Part shown: positions 11,844-22,693 of the stretch, in pieces
Numbering within the stretch: position 1 is the first letter of the stretch
Layout of the letters: each line of letters begins with the position of its first letter
Source of the DNA: Siphonodentalium dalli
Lineage: Eukaryota > Mollusca > Scaphopoda > Gadilida > Siphonodentaliidae
DNA length: 64,000 bases
Assembly: GCA_032622095.1 (NCBI GenBank)
Contig: CP136063.1
Coordinates: 115,900,723-115,964,722, forward strand
Reading direction: 5' to 3'
Translations under genes and position numbers: made by a program
Notes under the pieces: generated by a model
The model's input: the letters and a program-made list of their open reading frames with translations, nothing else
The model's database searches: none
What the model was told of the DNA's origin: nothing

Positions 11844-12885
11844 CAATATAGGCCGATCACTCAGTGAGGGGTCCAGGAAGATGTAACCTGTTTTTGGCGT
11901 CAGGTGGGGGTTGCGTGCCATGATTCGTGACATCATTGTTCCAAAATGGCGGTGCCCAGTAGTCTAAGCCATAGATGCGTAGACAAGTTTTCAGCTGGCA
12001 ATCTTGACCCCTTCAGCGGAAGAAGCAAGTGCAATTTAAGTATATTTAAAAAAAATTAATTACATTTGATTCAAAATGTCGCATGCAGACATCTCGTATA
12101 GCTAAATTACAGACCCCAAATGCATAATTGTCCCCCGAAAAGTAAGCATTTAAATTTTGAAAAGGGGGGGTTTGGTGGCCATTTTGAATGGCGCCCTATG
12201 TTGGTGATGGGTGATTTTCGAGCAAGGCTACTATTGATGTTGACAAAATATTCCTCGATCATTTAACTGGAAAACATTTATATTTGATACAAAATGTCTC
12301 AAACAAATCGTCATATAGCGAAATTACAGCCCCAAAATGCATGAATTTCCGAAAATAGGTTGCTATGTCAACTGGTCGCAATTTGGTGGTATCTACCCAA
12401 AATTTCTAGAAGATTTATAGACTACGGATGATCACCCATATAGTATGAGTTCTCACGCGGAGAATTCTGCCATGGCAAATGGTCTGACCCAACATTGAAT
12501 AAACGCATAAATTGCTATAAAATTATATAAAAGTAAGCATTTCTGCAAACAATCACGTCTGTGATTAATGTTTTCTCAAAAGAATCATGTCCCAAACGAG
12601 TTAAAATATGGAAGTATAATAATATACCTGATGAAACTGTTTGTGATGGTTATTGTGGCGTGCTGGGGGAGGGGTACCTATATAAATGTCCTAAATAGGC
12701 CGAGCGGAAACCTGACATAATATATACCCCAATGCCACAAGGGAAATTATCTGTTTCCAAAATTACAAGTGGTAGCGTTATAGTTATTCTGAGGAAGTGC
12801 CATACCATGGACCACTGGTCAACTCACTACATTATTACCAAATCATTAATATGCATAAGCCAGTTGGTAAGTATACCTGCATCTG
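11844..12885. other. unassigned stretch with a diverged two-unit repeat
   Basis: Two diverged units near 12055 and 12275 share ATTTGATxCAAAATGTC, TATAGCxAAATTACAG and CCCxAAATGCAT. No coding evidence. A partial match to the repeat at 23485 (AATATGGAAGTATAATAA) occurs near 12607. Confidence 0.45.
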
Positions 12886-13200
12886 TATCGGATTGGTAGC
12901 GGTAGCTGATAATGTGACCTTTGACCTCATTCATGACGTGACCTATATACCTACAGGATGGCTGGTAGGTAACTGTATACCCATGTCTGTAATAACTATG
13001 TATTGGATTGGTAGCTGATACTGTGACCTTTGACCTCATTCACGACGTGACCTATATACCTATAGGCTGGCTGGTAGGTAACTGTATACCCATGTCTGTA
13101 ATAACTATGTATCGGATTGGTAGCGGTAGCTGGCACTGTTACCTCTGACCTCGTTCACGACCTGACCTATATGAATATAGGTTAGCTGCTAGGATAGGCT
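12886..13200 (+). repeat. tandem repeat, ~113 bp x about 2.7
   Basis: Units start near 12888, 13004 and 13112 with ATTGGTAGC, then TGTGACCTTTGACCTCATTC, GACCTATATACCTA and CTGGTAGGTAACTG. The last unit is diverged and truncated. The ORFs 12797-13018 and 12827-13039 are products of this array. Confidence 0.85.
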
Positions 13201-13704
13201 CGTATGCATGTTATTAGCTGGACTAACAGTGAAGTACAACGACCAGATCTGACATCTCTGAATGGATGAGTAACGTGTCAACCAAGACATCTGACGAGCA
13301 GTGGATAGGGCGGTACAGCGACCGGATCGTCGACACTGCATGGCTGGATGACGACATCAATATTCACGAGTAAGCTGGACGTAGTACATCTGGGCTGTGT
13401 ATATACCTGGTATTACCTGACTGGCGGACTAGATTATAACTTACACTGTGATCATGATAAATACAACACCCAAATCCATATGGGTTGACCAGCATAACAA
13501 GAGTAGAGACCAGTATAAAATGCTATGATTTATTTACAATGACCAGAATAATATTGTGTATTCAAAGCTATGACAACAATATGAACAATCTGTACGCACT
13601 ATATTACGGGAATAAGTATTGCATAAAACAGTGATGGATTACTCACGAGTAAATTACTTCTATTAGTGCTATTATTAATATATGTGTGAACCAGCATATA
13701 CTAT
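13201..13704. other. unassigned sequence
   Basis: No repeat family, exon or RNA gene recognised. It directly abuts the foldback element that starts near 13705. Confidence 0.4.
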
Positions 13705-15249
13705 ATAGTGTAGTGACTTAGCGACAAAATTTTGTCATATTGGAACGGACTGGCCAAAAGTGCCATTTTTTTATATTATGTCAAGTTAGGTGTGCTCTTT
13801 CAGAAAGTGAACTAGAAACAGGTTTCTGATCAATATTAACCCTTGTTTCCAGTATAAATCGAAGATGGCGGCCAAATTCAATCATTATTTCACCATGACG
13901 TTCCAACTGGTATACAATTTAAGGCACATGTATAATAAAGGCGTCATTCCATCCGGCATTGTCATATTTTGAAGATATTAGCAATCCAGGATGACCAAAT
14001 TTGAAAATTATCACTTTTTGGACCAAAAGCATGAAATTTTGTCATAAAATCATTCTCGTTTCAATTATTTTGGAATAATAAACAGACAATTTCTCAAAAG
14101 TGTTTCAGTGCAGATCAAAGGTTAAGATCTTAAAAATTTCAGAAATGTATACTGCAAACAAAATATACAACATCTAGGACAAGTTCGTAACCATATTTTA
14201 GACAGTTTGGATTATGTTACCCCTCACCCCAAAAATCATGAAATTTTGTTTTTGTGATAAACATCCGATAGAACATGGATGAGAATCTATAAAGGACACT
14301 ATTCGATCACATTTCTAAATACTGTAATTGAAATTACACACACAATGACCAAAGTTGAAATTTACAACTTTTTCGACTAAAATATGCAATTAGGTAAACA
14401 AATCCTCGTCATTTCAAATATTTTGATCCAATAAATGGTCATTTACTCATAGGATATTTGCTATAGTTCAAAATGTTTGGTCTTAAATGTTTTGGACATA
14501 TATACTGAAAACAACGAATACATTTTATGTTGTTAATATGTAACAACGTTTCAGAAAATTTGATTTATGTTACCCCTCACCCCAAAAATCACGAAAATGT
14601 GACTTGATTGTAAAGATTCAATAAATCTTTGGTTAAATCTTATAAAGTGAGTTTGTCGATGACAATTAGTCATATATTGTTATGTAACAATCTCATTGAC
14701 AGTATACTGTTTAAATTTACAATTGTATGCCTAATAACAGCTATATTTTATGGTAAAATAACCATCATTTCAAATATTTTCAACCATTATATGGGCAATT
14801 TCTCAAACATTTCCCAAGATCGTATACCACATGCGGCCTTGAAAGTTTCGAAAATGACTGTCGAATACAACACATTTAAAGGTGTATACATGTCATGTCT
14901 TGGTGAAATAGAATAAAATTCTAAAAATCTATTATACCATAAATAATTTGAAGGTGTTGACTTATATAATCTACAAATGTAGCATACAAGAGGGGGTATA
15001 TATAGACATGTAGTTCAGATCACAACTTTAATTTGTCTATCAATAATACACATAACATAAAGATGGTCTATCTTTGTTTATACTCTGTTCTTAAATTCAC
15101 GTTTGTTATGTTGTACCTGTATAACTATAATGTGCACAGTCTGATCATACCAGCGGATATATAGCAACTCATAGATTGTCATGTTATAATCACCGGTGAC
15201 CATGTTGATACATTGAACAAATATTTTAGGCATTCTTAATATTACAATT

Positions 15250-16440
15250 ACTGTTACAACTGCATAATTATGTGCATGGTAAATCAGCTATTGCACATTT
15301 GCACCTGTTACAAGTTTGGGATTTGCAACAACACTTGATGAGTTCTGAACACACAGCTGCAGCTTCTGGTAATGTAGTCCACAATGGTTTACATCCATGA
15401 TCTTCAACTGTCCATTCCCAGTCATGCGGGCAATGTATTGGAATTGTTATGGCATGACAAGTGTACCACAATCCTGCCTGGTATATGGCTCATTTCATAT
15501 GCTGTATTAGGGCCCCTTTTGAGCGACAAGTTTTGGAGAATTCTCTTCATATGCCTCGATATCAGCAACTTTTGACAACCTTTATTATAATTAATGGTAA
15601 TGAAACGTTCGAGTTCTTTGAAAATATATGAGGACGAATCTAGTTGAATAAAAGGTTGATTCGCCTATAGAAGAAATGTACATTTATCTGTGATAACGGG
15701 ATAATATTTCCATGCTATCCAGAAACTTTTTCTGCCCTTTATATGGAAGAACAAAGTGGTATCAAAACCAGATATCGAATGAAAATTGGGTAGTGATAAC
15801 AATTGTCATCGCCCAGAGCGGAAAATGTGCTGTTGTCATGGTACAATGTTTTAGTTTTGCCTGTTCCTAGAGAAACACATGTATCACCACCACTGTTAGC
15901 ATCTGTAAACTTTGAAAACAGACCGATGAACATTACCAGGACATATGTGTCAACAATCCAAACACGGATGGTCGTCAGCCCACAAGAAAGCGCATGGATA
16001 ATGTGCGACACAATTCTAATATCAGCTTCCTCCTGACAACAGTTTCTCAAGATTTACTAGGAAGAATTTGCTATTTTGAGAGTTGACGAACATTCTGTCA
16101 TGTTTAACACTTTATCATCATGTTCTGATGCATTACTTGTCAGGAATACAAAAATTTCAAGCTTATTGTCAGAATGACGGAGGAAGTCGTTCCATTTTTT
16201 TGGAATCTTAGTTTGGCCACCAACTTTTCGTCCAAGACCTATACCACGATTCTCATTAGTGCTGCCTTTTGTGCTGCCTTCAAAATACCTATCCCACACA
16301 ACACACATGACATTAACACTTCTTAGTTTGTAGAGTAGAAACTTCATTGGTGACTTTAATCATTAAAATTATATGTAGATCCTATCGCAGGCACAATTAT
16401 ATGCACAAGAACGCCTCCATCAAATATCTTGCACGTACTT
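15250..16440 (-). pseudogene. 3' part of a transposon-borne gene, left arm
   Basis: Read on the minus strand from 16440 down, broken frames give, in order: a GGVLV segment; FLLYKLRSVNV...VVWDRYFEGS; a KRG-like GIGLGRKV segment; KIPKKWNDFLR..DNKLEIF.FL; then QEEADIRIVSHI.HAL and a TIRVWIVDTYVLVMFI segment; a degraded middle; HMK-AIYQAGLWY; WEW; PLWTTLPEAA-VCSELIKCCCKS; and a cysteine-rich tail CNRCKC. This order matches a large repeat-borne protein family I know from bivalves and cnidarians (DRY..S.K, NW..FLR..NK.ELF.FL, EADTRI, VDTDV, C-rich end). I know no established enzymatic name for it. Stops and frameshifts make it non-functional. The N-terminal part is missing from this arm and sits on the other strand in the loop. 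Confidence 0.7.
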
Positions 16441-17206
16441 CCAATATTTTATTTCTTGTAATAGCGTGTTCGAACAACATTTGGGCAGTTCAAAAAACCC
16501 GAAATCGCTTCTCCGCTATTCCAAACGATCAAGTGCAGGAACAGGAGAACATCAAATTGAAAGGAAATGGAGTGTTGGTAGGTTTAACAGAGAGCTCATC
16601 AACAATAACGAGATGGCTAGAACTCCCCGAACCAGACGTGTTTTTCTCTCATGAGAGTCGGCTATTTCCCCGCCTTACTAGTATCAACGGGAGGTAAATT
16701 CAAGGGGACACAATCTGATTTGCTGGGATGTATCCGGGAAGCAATTGGAGATATATCGGACCCACCTAAAAAATGTTCAGTGCAAGATATTTGATGGAGG
16801 CGTTCTTGTGGATATGATTGTACCTGCGATATAGTATCTACTTTTAATGATTACGCCCAGTCACTAATGAAGTTTCTACTCTACAGACTAAGAAGTGTTA
16901 CGGTCATATATGTAGTGTGGGACATATGAAACGAGCTGCCTACCAAGTAGGATTGTGGTACACTTGTCATGACAAGCTGCAGCTGTGTGCTCAGAACTCA
17001 TTAAGTGTTGTTGCAAATCACAAACTTGTAACAGATGCAAATGTGTAAACGCTGATTTACCATACACAGAGTTATGTAGATGTAATTGTGTGCTTAAAAT
17101 ATTTGTTCAACGTATAAACACAGGCAGCGGTGATTATAACATGACAATCTATGAGTTGCTATCTATCGGCTGGTATTATCAGTCTGTGAACATTATAGTT
17201 ATATAA
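16440..17206 (+). pseudogene. 5' part plus extreme 3' end of the same gene, right arm
   Basis: On the plus strand 16440-16697 encodes FSAIPNDQVQEQ, GVLVGLTE and TRWLELPEP segments, then FFSHESRLFPRLTS. After a frame change come TQSDLLGCIREA, a second GGVLVDM segment, FNDYAQSLMKFLLYRLRSV and VVWD (to ~16925). These are the N-terminal and central blocks of the family seen on the minus strand. The sequence then jumps to RAAYQVGLWY and CSELIKCCCKSQTCNRCKC (16985-17090), so roughly 0.8 kb of central coding sequence is deleted. Together with the minus-strand piece, all blocks of the family are present, but split, duplicated and broken by stops. Confidence 0.65.
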
Positions 17207-18592
17207 CATAACAAACATGAATTTAAGAACACAGTATAAACAAAGATAGGCCATCTTTATGTGTATTATTGATTGACAATTTAAAGTTGTGACCTGAAAT
17301 GCATATCTATATATACACCCCTCTTGAATGCTAGATTACATAAGTCAATGATATTGGGTCAAATATATCCATTAATGGTATTATAGATTCTTTTACTTTT
17401 ATTGTATTTCACCAAAACATTACATGTATATACCCTTATATGTGTTGTATATATATTCGATGTTCATTTTCGAAACTTTTAAGACCGCATATTGTATATT
17501 ATTGCATATTGCCATTCTATTGGTTGAACATATTTGAAATGATCAAATAAATTTTTATTAGGCATACAATTGTTAATTTCAACAGTATACTGACAATGAG
17601 ATTGTTACATTATAATATATGACGAATGGCGATCGACAAACTCACTTTATAAGATTTAACCAAAGATTTATTGAATCCTTACAACAAGTCACATTTTCGT
17701 GATGTTTGGGGTGAGGGGTAACATAAACCAAGTTTTCTGAAACGTTGTTACATATTAAACACATACAATGTATTCATCGTTTTCAGTATATATGTCCAAA
17801 ACATATAAGACCGAACATTGTGAACTATCGCAAATATCCTATGAGTAAATGACCATTTATTGGACCGAAATATTTGAAATGAAGAGGATTTTCTTACAAT
17901 ATTGCATATGTTTTGTCGAAAAAGATGTTATATTTCAACTTTGGTCATTGTGTATGTAATTGCCATTGCAGTATTTAGAAATGTGATCAAATAGTGTCCT
18001 TTATAGATTCTCATCCATGTTCTATCGGATGTTTATCACAAAAACAATATTTCATGATTTTTGGGGTGAGGGGTAACATAATCCAAAATTTCTAAAATAC
18101 GGTTAAGAATGTGTCCTAGATATTGTATGTTTTGATTAGAGTATACATGTCCAAAAATGCTAAGACCTTAACCTTTGATCTACACTGAAACATTTTTGAG
18201 AAATTGTCTGTTTATTATTCCGAAATAATTGAAACGAGAATGATTATATGACAAAATTGCATGTTTTTGGTACAAAAATTGATAAATTTCCAATTTGGTC
18301 AGCCTGGGTTGCTACTATCTTCAAAATATGACAATGTCAGGTTGAATGACGCCTTTATTATGCATGCGCCTCAAATTTTATACCAGTTGGAACGTCAGGG
18401 TGAAATAATGATTGAATTTGACCGCCATCTTGGATTTATACTGGAAACAAGGGTTAATATTGATCAGAAACCTGTTTCTAGTTCACTTTCTGAAAGAGCA
18501 CACATAACTTGACAAAATATAAAAAAATGGCACTTTTGGCCAGTCCGTTCCAAAAAAAACGCTAAGTCACTACACTAATAGTAATTGAGCTA

Positions 18593-19212
18593 CCTGTGAG
18601 GAATAATAATATGACCTGGACAAACCTGTTATGTATGTCTGATGTGTGGAATGGTACTGCAACAGCTACTGATAAAGTATGGACGTGGTACCTGTACTGG
18701 ATGCATAGTGTGCATGTGGGCTGACCTGTAACCTGGGCCTCAACCAAGTGTGGACATCTATGTGTCACCGGGCAGCACTGGAAATGGTTTCACCTGGGAT
18801 GGGCGTAATACCGGGCATCGGCAAAGCAATCGACCAAGTGGTGATGAGTAGTTGTATGGTTGGTTTCTGTCTTGATATGCACTGTACCAGGTCTGCATTT
18901 GGATTCGAATTGTCTGATTATTACATCTGCCATGATTAGACCAACGTGGTCTGTGACTGTGAATGAAGCTGTACTATCCATAATCCAGGTGATGCATCTC
19001 TGCCTGTCCTCATGTGCATCTAAACCTGGCTCTGACTCTTGACTAGCTGTGCTGGATATGTCTGTCCTCGTGCATCTAAACCTGGCTCTGATTCTGACTG
19101 AGCTGTGATGCATCTGTCTGTTCTCTTGCATCTAAACCTGGCCATGATTCTGACTTACCTCCTACCAGTCCTGGATGGATAGCATGACTAGAGTACCATT
19201 ATTCCTCACAGG
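18593..19212. mobile_element. 620 bp MITE with 15 bp perfect inverted ends
   Basis: CCTGTGAGGAATAAT at 18593-18607 is inverted as ATTATTCCTCACAGG at 19198-19212. CTA precedes the left end and follows the right end, so a 3 bp target duplication is possible. It contains a three-unit tandem repeat at about 18985-19155 built on TGTCCTCxTGCATCTAAACC and TGGCTCTGATTCTGAC. It is non-coding. Confidence 0.65.
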
Positions 19213-20667
19213 CTAACGCAAGAACTAACATATACTACAAATATACTATAAGAGTACTAAGAATAAGAGTAAAGAATGACTTCGACTGAAGTCTGAACTG
19301 TGGAGAAATTGACCAAGTAGAAAAGTGCATAAGATATGCGTTGAAATTACCTAAACAGAAAGTGCAATCACCAAGATTGCTAGCTGTGCGTTCTCTATAA
19401 TAGTAGCCAGACATGATATTCTTCTGTCGCCAGGATGCGTATGGAAATACGGCTGATATACGCTTGGAATTGAGCTCGATTTTGTAATGAAAGTCGTTGG
19501 AATGCCCTTGCATCGTTGTTGACAAAGTGACGTAAGTTGCTATGCCGAGAGAGAAAGTTGAAAGCCAGCGACGTTGGCGGATGGACGGTATTTATACCCA
19601 GCCAACCGGAAACAAGGCCGTTAAAAAATAGCATAGCAATGCACGTCACGCGGCATGTAGGATTTCCCGTAATATTTACAATCATGAAAGATACAGATCA
19701 GCAAAGCATTTCTGAGTTCATTGCATGGACTCATTTATATGCGAAAATACCATTACCGCTACAATAGGTGACTTGGTGATAAAACATTCCTATCTCAGTC
19801 CGTTTTCAAGCTAGAGAATTGAGACTGGTGTCATTGAGTTCGTCTTTGGGAGCTCTGTTTAATAGGATGATTAATATTCACTGAAAACCTCGAAAGAATG
19901 GTCAAATCTCCGTTGTTCAGGGAAATATTTTTTTTACGACTGACAGCGTCATATTGGTCTAAAAATTCCCTGCCAATTTTTTTGCCCGATGATGTAAGAA
20001 TTTTGCGTGCATCCTCGCTCATGCATATAGACTGCTGATTCATCACAACCACCTTCATCCGATCATCGGTTTGGGAGGAGTTTTGTCCACAAGGAATTTA
20101 AGTCGGTCAATTTTTGAGTGATTTACGAAATTTTCACAGCATAGTTATCGGGGTGACATGTGAGTTTGGTCGCGATCGGAGATAATTAATGTTTTACAAC
20201 ATTGAACACCTCTCCCCTACACCGCTGTCAATTATTGCACAACTTCCATTCTGTAGAACTGAACTATATAGTAAGGGAATTCAACTGTAACAGTTATAAT
20301 ATTAACATAGCTTTATAAATTCCCCTTAGTAAATATAGCCAAAACATACTCCAAAACTTGTTAATGAGAAAATTGACCGTTGTATATTCATTCATATCCA
20401 TTTCTATCCACACAACTAAAACATATCTGTTTATTCGCTGGAATTCATATCTATATCTAAATTCAATTTAAATATCAATTTAAATATTAATCTAATCTGA
20501 AAATTATAGTGAAATATTTAAATTCTTTATGTAGCCATTATGTGCCGGGTAGACGGCCATCATGGGCCACGGCACTCCACACAATACGTGTACAAATTGA
20601 CTTATATTATAATGTATTAATGTATAATGTATTGCGAAAAAAAATATGATCCTATTATCCTATAAAC
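19213..20667. other. unassigned sequence with one protein-like ORF
   Basis: No repeat family was recognised. It holds a minus-strand protein-like ORF at 19831-20085, described separately. The rest (for example 20280-20660) is very AT-rich and featureless. Confidence 0.4.
19831..20085 (-). pseudogene. protein-like reading frame, unrecognised
   Basis: About 84 open codons on the minus strand contain VVVMNQQSICMSEDARKIL, GKKIGREFLDQYDAVS and ISLNNGDLTILSRF. Composition and alternation of charged and hydrophobic residues look like real protein, unlike the repeat ORFs around it. The arrangement reminds me loosely of macro-domain-type proteins, but no diagnostic motif is present, so I do not assign it. 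There is no start context or clear splice acceptor, so it is either a gene fragment or an isolated exon. Confidence 0.3.
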
Positions 20668-20896
20668 TATGTTTAAGTTATAATAAATAAATCAACTAAA
20701 AGTCCTTCTTGTTCATCCCCAGAGGTTGGGGGTGTACGTAGAGTGAAAATACACTGTGCTTAGGCTGTGTCACTGGTGACAACGGAGAGTGAAAACACTC
20801 GAGGCCATATCTGAGAGTTGAAGTTGGCGAGGAAGGCAAGAAAATCGAGAAAAAACTCCAGAGAAAACCTTCAACACTCAGATAACCTGCAGTAAA

Positions 20897-20935
20897 GGTC
20901 TAGCGCTTTCGTTATTGTATAACTTCATCAGGACC
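20897..20935 (-). ncRNA. hammerhead ribozyme motif, copy 1
   Basis: On the minus strand the 39 nt read GGTC, the core CTGATGA, a stem-loop GTTAT-ACA-ATAAC, the core GAAA, a 4 nt GCGC, then TA|GACC. Stem I is GGTC/GACC, perhaps extended by AAA/TTT across a 3 nt bulge. Stem II has five pairs with one extra A after CTGATGA. Stem III is the minimal GCGC, as in the short-stem-III hammerheads known from Penelope-like retroelements and retrozymes. Predicted cleavage follows the TA. Activity is not shown. Confidence 0.65.
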
Positions 20936-21049
20936 GAGTTTGGCGTGTGATTTTTTGAGGATTTTGCTCGCCTTATATACTGTTTGTTATGAGTCTCCGA
21001 TTTGATTGGTCAGTGTTGAAGGGTCAAGGGGTTGTGAAAAGGATGATGG

Positions 21050-21700
21050 GAAATGCGGGTAACAAATGCGGGTAAGGGGTTCGTATTGGCGTTTAGCCTG
21101 TGTGGTGTGGGGCATTTTAAATGCGGGTAATTGGTGCGGGTAATCGACGTGGTGATGGTAGTGATGCATTCCCAAAATTGCGGGTAACAAGTGCGGGTAT
21201 CTGGCGTTTGTGGTGGGAAAGCACGAAGTCACGGAAGACTTCTCCCACCCACATCGCCCAACTAAGCACGTCGCCAACCTCGACCTTCCGGTATGTTTCC
21301 GTACCATTCAATTTCATACCATTAAACCTCCAACAACAGACACTCGTTGTTACCCGCACGTCAAAACTTACCAACGCCAACTAATGGCTCATTTTACGGA
21401 ACTAAACCATTGTTACCCGCATACCTAAACGGCTACACATCCAGCCAAACACCCCACCCCATACCCAACCGTCCACTCGGCAAATACCCGCACAACCGAT
21501 GTTACCCGCACTCCTACTTCCGTGACTTCGTGCTTTCCCACCACAAACGCCAGATACCCGCACTTGTTACCCGCAATTTTGGGAATGCATCACTACCATC
21601 ACCACGTCGATTACCCGCACCAATTACCCGCATTTAAAATGCCCCACACCACACAGGCTAAACGCCAATACGAACCCCTTACCCGCATTTGTTACCCGCA
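21050..21700. repeat. dispersed TACCCGCA word array, 16 copies
   Basis: The 8-mer TACCCGCA or its inverse TGCGGGTA occurs 16 times in 650 bp: six inverted in the left arm (21054-21200) and ten forward from 21350 to 21700. Six of these mirror the left arm. Spacing is irregular (13 to ~150 bp). The direct copy 22694-23375 holds nine more intact and one mutated (23011). Chance expectation would be far below one. Confidence 0.9.
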
Positions 21701-22017
21701 TTTCCCATCATCCTTTTCACAACCCCTTGACCCTTCAACACTGACCAATCAAATCGGAGACTCATAACAAACAGTATATAAGGCGAGCAAAATCCTCAAA
21801 ATATCACACGCCAAACTCGGTCCTGTTGAAGGTTTTCTCTGGAGTTTTTTCTCGATTTTCTTGCCTTCCTCGCCAACTTCAACACTCAGATATGGCCTCG
21901 AGTGTTTTCACTCTCCGTTGTCACCAGTGACACAGCCTAAGCACAGTGTATTTTCACTCTACGTACACCCCCAACCACTGGGGATGAACAAGAAGGACTT
22001 TTAGTCGATTTATTTAT
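21238..22017 (+). repeat. upstream direct long repeat (pLTR-like)
   Basis: It is nearly identical to 22694-23375 over its first ~580 bp. It then lacks the ~60 bp carrying the hammerhead: the sequence goes directly from CGGTCCTG to TTGAAGGTTTTCTC. It continues with a CACTCTCCGTTGTCACCAG-bearing tail not kept in the downstream copy. The second half (from 21517) is the inverse of 20683-21237. Confidence 0.75.
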
Positions 22018-22693
22018 TATTCCTTTCCTTTTTACTATTATTGTTCATACCACGGCCACCTCTGCTCAGTGACCAGACGTCATAAACGTCCGCTACTATA
22101 TCAACACGTATCGCCGTATCAGAGAACGGCATTCACAGATCTCTCTATATACACACCATGTTCTTCCACTGTTCGGAATGCACCAACCGGTATCCACACA
22201 CCGATCCAGTTTGAGTGGCAATGTCAGAGAAATACATAGATATACGAAGGTCAAGCACCCTACGTTTACTGTCTCACTATCTTTGCACGCTAGTACGACA
22301 TTAACCCATTGAATCACATCTACGATTATAACTCATGACGTATGTAACCGATCAACAAAATCAACAACTGGAGTGAACCACTCTCTATATACTAAGCGCA
22401 CGCAGGGAATCCACAACTCCCGATGAGCGGATCTATTGAAAATTACGGAACAGCCCGTAATTTAGCAATAGCAACGAATCAACTAACAGCATGGTGTGTA
22501 TATCCCAAATAAAATTTATCACATAGATCTGTTGTGATTTACTATTAAATACATCTATTTTCACAACACAGTAGCATTTGTCACTTCTCCCTCCACGGTC
22601 CAATAAACCATCTTCCACAAAATTCGCCAGAGGATCCAAGCAGAACGCCTTTATCACCCAAACATCGTAAGGTATAGTATCCTTTTTGATTGG
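22018..22693. other. internal region of the composite insertion
   Basis: This 676 bp segment is single-copy in the window. A 94-codon minus-strand frame (22433-22717) runs out into the flanking repeat and matches no family I recognise. No reverse transcriptase or GIY-YIG motif is visible. Confidence 0.5.

Larger units (their letters stand above)
13705..18576. mobile_element. 4.9 kb foldback element with ~1.6 kb arms
   Basis: The ends are TAGTGTAGTGACTTAGCG (left, from about 13709) and its inverse CGCTAAGTCACTACACTA (right, to about 18576). The arms stay recognisably inverted for over 1.5 kb: 13709-15510 pairs with 16925-18576. Both carry GATGGCGGCC/GACCGCCATCTTGG, TTACCCCTCACCCCAAA and a cysteine-rich gene end. 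A further inner pair, about 16285-16440 with 16770-16925, closes the hairpin, and the loop is 16441-16769. The left arm keeps about 0.78 kb (15510-16285) that the right arm has lost. Flanking target duplication is unclear (possibly ATA or TA). Confidence 0.8.

Noticed and set aside
12629-12665. CTGATGA considered as another hammerhead core.
   Set aside because: No GAAA with a stem II at suitable distance and no stem I partner.
13709-18576. Foldback element considered as a CACTA transposon because of TAGTG/CACTA at its ends.
   Set aside because: The orientation is reversed (TAGTG first, CACTA last), and a 3 bp duplication is not certain.
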